This document shows positions 1 through 4,738 of a stretch of DNA of 5,909 nucleotides, piece by piece. The notes under the pieces are model-generated. The model saw only the letters and a program-made list of their open reading frames with translations, had not been told where the DNA came from and ran no database searches. This DNA is from an uncultured bacterium (GTDB taxonomy: Bacteria; Patescibacteriota; Minisyncoccia; Phycocordibacterales; UBA1006). The position numbers and the translations under genes are program-made. The stretch spans positions 1 through 5,909 of the forward strand of contig CAIQMU010000092.1 in assembly GCA_903873095.1 (NCBI GenBank), in the 5' to 3' direction. How positions within the stretch are numbered: the stretch's first letter is position 1; each line of letters starts with the position of its first letter.

Positions 1-1
1 C

Positions 2-1201
2 ATGCATGCGATTGCAAACATGTTGCATGACAAACCGACAGAGGCTTACAAAAATGTTATTTGCATGGGACTTCTCATGGATGCGAATGGGGTCAAAATG
101 TCTAAATCTCGAGGGAATATTGTCGAGCCCTGGGCGATGTTTGATAAATATGGAGCAGATGTAGTTCGATTCTGGTTCTATTCCGTAAACCAGCCAGGGG
201 ATTCGAAAAATTTTGATGAGAAGTCGCTTGATGAAGTAAACAAGAAGGTATTTAACTTGCTCCGCAATGTGGTTTCGTTTTATGAAATGTATGCGAGTGA
301 TGCGCAGGCAGTGGACGCACGAACAAGTCCTAATGTTTTGGATACATGGATCGTTACACTTCTTGATAATTTGATTTCAAAAGTTTCAAGTGGACTTGAT
401 CAATATCAAGTTCTCGAGCCGTCACGCGCAATTCGTGATTTCATCGGTGAACTTTCGACGTGGTATATTCGCCGTTCGCGTGATCGATTCAAGTCAGATG
501 ATATTGCAGACAAGAATTTTGCGATTGCAACAACGCGATATGTTCTCCTTGAATTATCAAAGGTGATGGCGCCATTTACGCCGTTTGTCGCGGAAGAAGT
601 TTTCCAAAAAGTAAAAACAAGTGAAAGCGCAGAATCGGTACATCTTGAAAAATTCTCAACAAGTCAATTGAAAGAAGTAAAAGTTTTGGAATATATGCAA
701 GATGTTCGTGAGCTCGTAACACTCGGGCTTGATGCACGTACAAAAGCAAATATCAAAGTTCGCCAGCCACTTGCTTCGATGAAAATTTCACGAACTTATA
801 TAGGATCTGAACTCGAAACAAGTAAATCATTTCTTGATATCTTGCGAGATGAATTGAATATCAAGGAAATTATTTTTGACGAGAGTTTGAGCGAAGGTGT
901 TATTCTTGATACAGAGATCACCGATGATCTTCGCGACGAAGGAATTATCCGTGAGTTTATGCGTGCAATTCAAGAACGACGCAAAGAAGAAGGATTTGTT
1001 CCAGAAGATCGACCTATCCTTGTATTGTCTACAAACGAGACCGGTGAACATCTTTCTAAAAAATACAAAGATGAGATCATGAAAAAAACAGGCCTTGCTG
1101 ATTTACAGTTTGGAGAACCCACCGCAAGAGATGGTGCTGTCGTACCTGCGAATGTAATTGGTGAAGAGGGGATGATATTTCAATTTGAGTTGAGGAAATA
1201 A
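2..1201 (+). CDS. ileS: Isoleucyl-tRNA synthetase, C-terminal part (5' end outside window)
   Basis: Class I aminoacyl-tRNA synthetase that charges tRNA-Ile with isoleucine in the cytoplasm. The reading frame is open at the left edge, so the first ATG at position 2 is internal and the gene starts upstream; 399 residues are visible of a family usually 900-1100 long. The signature KMSKS (residues 32-36 here, bases 95-109) is followed by the usual GN.V.PW...DKYGAD..R segment. The anticodon-binding helical domain follows (about 110-210), with WYIRRSRDRF at about 154-163 and APFTPF further on, both typical of IleS rather than ValRS or LeuRS. The C-terminal region has ARTKANIKVRQPL and an ELNIKEI stretch, as in the archaeal/eukaryal-like IleS2 type, and there is no C-terminal Cys zinc finger of the IleS1 type. 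The Rossmann fold, HIGH motif and editing domain are outside the window. The stop is TAA, followed directly by a terminator. Confidence 0.95.
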   Translation: MHAIANMLHDKPTEAYKNVICMGLLMDANGVKMSKSRGNIVEPWAMFDKYGADVVRFWFYSVNQPGDSKNFDEKSLDEVNKKVFNLLRNVVSFYEMYASDAQAVDARTSPNVLDTWIVTLLDNLISKVSSGLDQYQVLEPSRAIRDFIGELSTWYIRRSRDRFKSDDIADKNFAIATTRYVLLELSKVMAPFTPFVAEEVFQKVKTSESAESVHLEKFSTSQLKEVKVLEYMQDVRELVTLGLDARTKANIKVRQPLASMKISRTYIGSELETSKSFLDILRDELNIKEIIFDESLSEGVILDTEITDDLRDEGIIREFMRAIQERRKEEGFVPEDRPILVLSTNETGEHLSKKYKDEIMKKTGLADLQFGEPTARDGAVVPANVIGEEGMIFQFELRK

Positions 1202-1202
1202 T

Positions 1203-1228
1203 AAAAAACTACCGATGGGTAGTTTTTT
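1203..1228 (+). terminator. Intrinsic terminator after ileS
   Basis: A perfect 11-bp hairpin: left arm 1203-1213 (A6 then CTACC), four-base loop GATG at 1214-1217, right arm 1218-1228 (GGTAG then T6). The T run gives the U tract for the plus strand, and the matching A run makes it potentially active in both directions. It starts two bases after the ileS stop and ends eight bases before the extended -10 of the next gene. Confidence 0.9.
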
Positions 1229-1235
1229 ATAGTTA

Positions 1236-1244
1236 TGCTAAAAT
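1236..1244 (+). promoter_or_regulatory. Extended -10 promoter for the 156-residue protein gene, predicted leaderless
   Basis: TG at 1236-1237, one spacer base, then TAAAAT at 1239-1244, a good extended -10 element. The -35 position would fall inside the preceding terminator hairpin and shows no TTGACA-like sequence. Only six bases (AAAACC) separate the hexamer from the ATG at 1251. A start about seven bases after the -10 would put the first transcribed base at or next to the A of the ATG. No Shine-Dalgarno sequence is present. Confidence 0.65.
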
Positions 1245-1250
1245 AAAACC

Positions 1251-1721
1251 ATGAAAATCATCGCACTAATCATCGTTATCGTGTTGATCGGAGGAGGGGT
1301 TTATTATTACCAACACCAAGGTGCTTCTTATGTAAATCCTTTGACTCAGTATCAAAATATTATCAAACTTCCAACAGCTGATCAGGCAGCAGCATTTGTT
1401 GCGGCAGCCAAGGCTTGGGTTAAGGATCCTGTAAACAACACCAGTTATCCAAAAGGTTGGCAGCACGGACCTATGACCGTTAGTGGTCAAACATTCACAA
1501 TTGTCACACCCGACACAACCGTTCCCCCAAAATATTACGTTTCGTTTGATTTCCCAAAATCACTCATTGCATCACAGCATTTGATCAAGTGTTTGGGAAC
1601 ATCATCAACCGCAACAACCAATATTTGTTTAGTGGGTGATAATCCTGAAATTGACGCATATTACAATATTGTTGCATGGTTACAAAATAATCCTGTCACA
1701 ACACCGGCAAAAACCCAGTAA
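1251..1721 (+). CDS. Small membrane-anchored extracytoplasmic protein, function unknown
   Basis: A 156-residue protein I do not recognise as a named family. Residues 2-17 are an uninterrupted hydrophobic stretch (KIIALIIVIVLIGGGVYYY), read as an uncleaved signal anchor or signal peptide placing the remaining ~135 residues outside the membrane. There is no prepilin G-F-x-x-x-E motif and no lipobox cysteine. The outer part is polar, rich in Thr, Ala, Pro and aromatic residues, with an alanine-rich predicted helix at about 42-57 (ADQAAAFVAAAKAW). Its only two cysteines, C114 and C126, lie 12 apart in CLGTSSTATTNIC and could form a disulphide-closed loop, which also fits an outside location. The start is fixed by the signal anchor and by the promoter six bases upstream. 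It has its own promoter and terminator, so it is probably a single-gene transcript. It could be a surface or envelope accessory protein; function is not inferable. Confidence 0.8.
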   Translation: MKIIALIIVIVLIGGGVYYYQHQGASYVNPLTQYQNIIKLPTADQAAAFVAAAKAWVKDPVNNTSYPKGWQHGPMTVSGQTFTIVTPDTTVPPKYYVSFDFPKSLIASQHLIKCLGTSSTATTNICLVGDNPEIDAYYNIVAWLQNNPVTTPAKTQ

Positions 1722-1730
1722 TGGGTTTTT
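1709..1730 (+). terminator. Intrinsic terminator overlapping the end of the 156-residue protein gene
   Basis: A perfect 9-bp hairpin: AAAAACCCA (1709-1717), loop GTAA (1718-1721), TGGGTTTTT (1722-1730). The left arm encodes the last residues (the Lys-Thr-Gln end) and the loop contains the TAA stop, so coding and termination are overprinted. The right arm supplies the T run. The next gene's extended -10 begins two bases later. Confidence 0.85.
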
Positions 1731-1731
1731 C

Positions 1732-1740
1732 TGTTAGAAT
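1732..1740 (+). promoter_or_regulatory. Extended -10 promoter for recO
   Basis: TG at 1732-1733, one spacer base, then TAGAAT at 1735-1740, followed by nine bases and the recO ATG at 1750. The predicted 5' leader is about 0-3 bases. The -35 position lies in the terminator hairpin and has no recognisable hexamer. No Shine-Dalgarno sequence is present in AGAAATTAC. Confidence 0.6.
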
Positions 1741-1749
1741 AGAAATTAC

Positions 1750-2319
1750 ATGTCCTACAGTGTCTATAAAACCGAATCGATCATCATGCGTATTATCCCA
1801 AATGGCGAGGCAAACCGAGACGTTGTTTTTTTGACGCGTGATTTGGGAAAGATCACCGCACGATCACAATCAGCGCGAAAAATTGAATCAAAAATGCGCA
1901 TGCATCTGACACGGTATAACCACGTTGTGATTGATGTGGTGCATGGAAAAATAATCTGGAGACTTACAGGAATTCATGCGATTGAATCACATAATCTGTT
2001 TCAAGATAACAAGATATTGCATGCATGGCATCGTGCGATGACGCTCGCAGAGCATTTGATTCGAGGAGAAGAAGCTCATCCAGAATTGTTTGATTTTTTT
2101 GTAGGAATCCTCAATTATATTGATGCGACATCGGCAAGTATTAATGGTGGGGGACTAGAACTTTTCCTTGTTGTTCATGTACTCGAAAAACTTGGCTATT
2201 GGAATGGCGAACTAATTCCAGAAATTCCGAATGTGCAATTACTTGAAGAAATGAATGGTAACAAAAAAGAACTGGTTGCAAAAATAAACGAATCACTTGA
2301 GGCAACACAAATTGTTTAA
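1750..2319 (+). CDS. recO: DNA repair protein RecO, short cysteine-free form
   Basis: RecO is the recombination mediator that, with RecR (and RecF), loads RecA onto single-stranded DNA covered by SSB and anneals complementary strands. The N-terminal OB fold (residues 1 to about 78) carries the family pattern: ESIIMRIIPNGEANRDVV, then LTRDLGKITARSQSARK and SKMR..L..Y. A helical domain follows (about 85-150), ending in LEKLGY (145-150). In typical RecO a four-cysteine zinc finger comes right after this LGY point. Here there is none, and the whole 189-residue protein has no cysteine, against a usual length of roughly 230-270. The C-terminus is a short helix (about 172-189). The start at 1750 is needed to complete the first OB-fold strand. 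No terminator separates it from the next gene, which starts 20 bases after its stop, so read-through transcription is likely. Confidence 0.85.
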   Translation: MSYSVYKTESIIMRIIPNGEANRDVVFLTRDLGKITARSQSARKIESKMRMHLTRYNHVVIDVVHGKIIWRLTGIHAIESHNLFQDNKILHAWHRAMTLAEHLIRGEEAHPELFDFFVGILNYIDATSASINGGGLELFLVVHVLEKLGYWNGELIPEIPNVQLLEEMNGNKKELVAKINESLEATQIV

Positions 2320-2324
2320 ACGTA

Positions 2325-2333
2325 TGGTATAAT
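2325..2333 (+). promoter_or_regulatory. Extended -10 promoter for the 634-residue surface protein, predicted leaderless
   Basis: TG at 2325-2326, one base, then a perfect TATAAT at 2328-2333. Six bases (TTTTCT) separate it from the ATG at 2340, so the predicted start is at the ATG itself. The element lies in the 20-base gap after recO. No -35 consensus is visible 16-18 bases upstream, and no Shine-Dalgarno sequence exists. Confidence 0.75.
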
Positions 2334-2339
2334 TTTTCT

Positions 2340-4244
2340 ATGATTAGCGATGACGATTCACATTTGCGAAAATTAGAACGAGGGCTTTATACAGGAGACG
2401 GAACCGTGGCACCACCTCGGCATGTTTTGCATGCAAAAAAATTTGATGCCCCAGATGAATGGGGGACACCTGTGCAAAATTCTTCGTTTATATCTATGAG
2501 TAATAAACCAAAAACACCTTCGTCATTTTTTAAAAAAATGTTTATTGGATCACTGGGTGTACTTGTTATTGCGATGGTTATTTTTGGGGTTAGTTTACTT
2601 ACAGGAGGAAATACCATTTCATCGAAAAATGTTCAGGTAACAATTACAGCAAAAACATTCGTGGATGGGGGTGAGGATCTACCTGTTGATGTAACCATTG
2701 TGAATAAAAATAAAACATCACTTGAACTTGCGACGCTAACATTACAGTACCCTGAAGGTAATGCACAAAATTCAAATGCCATTGGAACGATCTCGCATGA
2801 CATTGGTACCATGGCCGCAGGCGAAACACGTAACGAATCGTTTGATATTAAATTGTATGGTCAAGAAAACACCGTTGAAAATCTGACGGCACATATGCAA
2901 TTTGATGTTACAGGATCAAATGCGGTCTATACAACAGACCAACAATTTGCCGTGACCATTCGAACATCACCAGTACTACTAACATTGAACGCCCCTGCAT
3001 CTGTAACACCTAATCAAGAAATACCGCTTGCATTTTCAGTTGTTGGAAACGGAACCGCAACACTTTCTAACACTGCTCTTGTTGCGCAGTACCCAAGCGG
3101 GTTTACATTTACACATGCTGATCCAGCACCAACATTTCAAACGAATGTTTGGTATTTAGGAGATCTTCCTCCGGGAACAAATAGAACAATTACAGTATAT
3201 GGAAAATTTTCTGGTGCCGTAAACTCGTCCCAAGCTATTTCTGCATCGGTTGGTGCACAGAATGCAAATAATCAAGCACTCCTTGATACTGTTTATAATA
3301 ATGTTGCTCAAGTTATCCCACTATCGAAATCATTTCTTGCAACACAACTACAGATTAATGGAAAACCTGACACGCAGGTTGCAGTTAATGGGACGAGTCC
3401 CGTTCAAGTTACTCTTTTATATCAAAATACGTTAGCAACATCGATTACAAATGCGGAAATTCATGTGAATCTTTCAGGGTCCGCGTACGATCCTTTGAGT
3501 GTACAACCTCTTGGTGGATATTTCAATTCTGCTACAAATGAAATTGATTGGACATCACAACAGTCACCAGGTCTTGCCAGTATTGCACCTGGTGTATCAG
3601 ATCAATTATCATTCTCGCTTACTCCCAAGCAACTCGACGGAACATCGGTTTTAAATCCGGCAATTAATATATCGGTTGATGTTGTTGGGTATGGTGCGGG
3701 TGGTGTAAAACAATCAGTTTCAGGTGTTGCTCAAAAAACAATTGTTGTTAATTCAGATCTGAACTTACTTTCAAGTACGCTCCATTATTCAGGTGGAATC
3801 GCAAATACAGGCCCAATGCCTGCGAAGCCTAACAAAGAAACGACGTATACATTAGTGTGGCAAATTACGAATTCTCGAAATCGTGTCAGTGGTGTGACGG
3901 TCACAACAACACTTCCAACGAATGTTGCTTGGAAGAATATTATTCTTCCATCAAGTCAGAGTGCCAATGTTACCTATAATGCAGTGACACGAACATTACA
4001 ATGGAATGTGGGTGATGTTGCTGCCGCAAACGGTGGATCTCCTTCAGTAGAAAGTGTCTCAATTCAGGTGGGTATTACACCATCAACAACGCAGTCAGGT
4101 TCAGTGGCGGATCTTACAGGGCCGATTACGGTTGCGGGGCAAGATATGTTTACGAATCAAAATCTTACGATTACCCATCGTCAAAATACGACACAGCTGT
4201 TGAATGATTCTTCGACGGTTGGTGCGGATGGAATGATTCAATAA
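2340..4244 (+). CDS. Single-pass membrane protein with four DUF11-like extracellular beta-sandwich modules
   Basis: A 634-residue protein not recognised as a named family. Residues 1-66 are hydrophilic, with basic residues just before the membrane (KPKTPSSFFKK), so this part should be cytoplasmic. Residues 67-87 form one clear transmembrane helix (MFIGSLGVLVIAMVIFGVSLL). The remaining ~545 residues are Thr, Asn, Val and Ser rich, lack cysteine, and alternate in beta-strand fashion. I read four divergent modules at about 95-208, 209-327, 328-470 and 471-615. Each opens with a strand pattern ending in a Tyr/Leu-Pro-like turn (e.g. LTLQYPEG, LVAQYPSG, VTTTLPTN). Each has a later G-[DT]-[LMV]-x-x-G-like hairpin before a long strand (IGTMAAGE, LGDLPPGT, VGDVAAANGG). 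This resembles DUF11/CARDB-type surface repeats. The C-terminus has no sorting signal or second anchor. A role in envelope structure or adhesion is inference. It may be co-transcribed with recO. Confidence 0.85.
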   Translation: MISDDDSHLRKLERGLYTGDGTVAPPRHVLHAKKFDAPDEWGTPVQNSSFISMSNKPKTPSSFFKKMFIGSLGVLVIAMVIFGVSLLTGGNTISSKNVQVTITAKTFVDGGEDLPVDVTIVNKNKTSLELATLTLQYPEGNAQNSNAIGTISHDIGTMAAGETRNESFDIKLYGQENTVENLTAHMQFDVTGSNAVYTTDQQFAVTIRTSPVLLTLNAPASVTPNQEIPLAFSVVGNGTATLSNTALVAQYPSGFTFTHADPAPTFQTNVWYLGDLPPGTNRTITVYGKFSGAVNSSQAISASVGAQNANNQALLDTVYNNVAQVIPLSKSFLATQLQINGKPDTQVAVNGTSPVQVTLLYQNTLATSITNAEIHVNLSGSAYDPLSVQPLGGYFNSATNEIDWTSQQSPGLASIAPGVSDQLSFSLTPKQLDGTSVLNPAINISVDVVGYGAGGVKQSVSGVAQKTIVVNSDLNLLSSTLHYSGGIANTGPMPAKPNKETTYTLVWQITNSRNRVSGVTVTTTLPTNVAWKNIILPSSQSANVTYNAVTRTLQWNVGDVAAANGGSPSVESVSIQVGITPSTTQSGSVADLTGPITVAGQDMFTNQNLTITHRQNTTQLLNDSSTVGADGMIQ

Positions 4245-4270
4245 AAAAGCGACTCACATGAGTCGCTTTT
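4245..4270. terminator. Bidirectional intrinsic terminator between convergent genes
   Basis: A perfect 11-bp hairpin: left arm 4245-4255 (A4 then GCGACTC), loop ACAT at 4256-4259, right arm 4260-4270 (GAGTCGC then T4). It begins right after the stop of the 634-residue protein gene and ends seven bases from the stop of the minus-strand gene. Read on the minus strand it is followed by a six-T run, so it should stop transcription from both sides. Confidence 0.9.
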
Positions 4271-4277
4271 GTGTTTT

Positions 4278-4652
4278 CTAAAAAACAAGAAGTGGTTCAC
4301 CAAATGGATTGGTTCGATAAATATGACTATTATTTTTAAAAAATACTAATTCACAGAACATTAGTTGATCCTGGAGTTGTTTAGGTGAATGATTTGTGTA
4401 GTTTTTTCCAAAATGATAAACATGGTTAGTTTGGAAATACTGATGTAAAGAAAATGATGACCATTTAGAATCTGCTTCGAGGATGTTTTGTTTAAGCATG
4501 TATAAAACTAACGGGGCATATTCCTTTTTGATTGCATCAAAGAATGTAATACCTGTCGGTGTAAATGATTTTTTTAGCAAGACGACTTGGTTCTTAACGA
4601 CACCTTCATCGTAGAAGATAATCTGGGATTCGCTGTGTGCTGTACTGCTCAT
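4278..4652 (-). CDS. Hypothetical protein, AT-rich, convergent with its neighbour
   Basis: A 124-residue protein (stop TAG at 4280-4278) that I do not recognise. It has no signal peptide or transmembrane segment and is rich in Phe, Tyr, His, Asn and Lys. There is one cysteine (C100, in MFCELVFF). A beta-like N-terminal part (SQIIFYDEGVVKNQVVLLKKSF) is followed by a helix (about 36-57) and a His/Tyr-rich stretch (SLHQYFQTNHVYHFGKNY, about 68-85). The gene is judged real because it fills the gap exactly, ends at a bidirectional terminator and has the best promoter in the window (TTGACA-16-TACTAT). A hand count of 4321-4620 gives about 31% GC, lower than sampled blocks of flanking genes (about 35-47%), so it may be a recent acquisition. 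It is the only minus-strand gene here. The ATG at 4652 lacks a Shine-Dalgarno sequence. Confidence 0.65.
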   Translation of the reverse strand: MSSTAHSESQIIFYDEGVVKNQVVLLKKSFTPTGITFFDAIKKEYAPLVLYMLKQNILEADSKWSSFSLHQYFQTNHVYHFGKNYTNHSPKQLQDQLMFCELVFFKNNSHIYRTNPFGEPLLVF

Positions 4653-4670
4653 GGTATTTTGTTTTTTAGA

Positions 4671-4698
4671 ATAGTATCACAAAGAAGAGTTTTGTCAA
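4671..4698 (-). promoter_or_regulatory. Consensus sigma70-type promoter for the minus-strand hypothetical gene
   Basis: Reading the minus strand: a perfect TTGACA (4698-4693), 16-base spacer, TACTAT (4676-4671), with an extended -10 TG at 4679-4678. It is the only promoter in the window with a clear -35. Eighteen bases separate the -10 from the ATG, giving a predicted leader of about 11-12 bases (ACAAAATACC region) with no Shine-Dalgarno sequence. It diverges from the glyS promoter within an 86-base intergenic gap. Confidence 0.7.
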
Positions 4699-4720
4699 AA
4701 TCGCACGAATTCATTTTTTG

Positions 4721-4729
4721 TGGTAAAGT
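4721..4729 (+). promoter_or_regulatory. Extended -10 promoter for glyS
   Basis: TG at 4721-4722, one base, then TAAAGT at 4724-4729. Nine bases later is the first possible glyS ATG (4739), giving a predicted leader of 2-3 bases; if the second ATG (4775) is used the leader would be about 38 bases. No -35 is seen at 16-18 bases spacing. It is weaker than the other -10 elements because of the G at the fifth hexamer position. Confidence 0.5.
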
Positions 4730-4738
4730 TTTTAAATT

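Noticed and set aside
827..1051. Minus-strand open frame of 74 codons inside ileS
   Set aside because: It lies wholly opposite the conserved ileS C-terminal region, has no promoter or start context, and its translation resembles no domain; it is a shadow frame.
1290..1299. GGAGGAGGGG resembling a strong Shine-Dalgarno sequence inside the 156-residue protein gene
   Set aside because: It encodes the Gly run ending the signal anchor, and no in-frame start codon follows at useful distance.
1251..1310. Type IV prepilin for the 156-residue protein
   Set aside because: The hydrophobic N-terminus follows Met-Lys directly; there is no G-F-[ST]-L-x-E type cleavage site or conserved Glu at position 5.
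2387..2617. Minus-strand open frame of 76 codons under the start of the surface protein gene
   Set aside because: The plus-strand frame has a clear tail-helix-ectodomain design and a TATAAT promoter; the antisense frame has no supporting signal.
2603..2618. Perfect AGGAGG seven bases before an in-frame ATT codon within the 634-residue gene
   Set aside because: The purines encode the Gly-Gly after the transmembrane helix, ATT is a rare start, and a product starting there would lose its membrane anchor. Probably coincidence.
4653..4738. T-box riboswitch before glyS, as found in Firmicutes
   Set aside because: The gap is 86 bases and already filled by two promoters; there is no specifier stem, T-box sequence or terminator/antiterminator.
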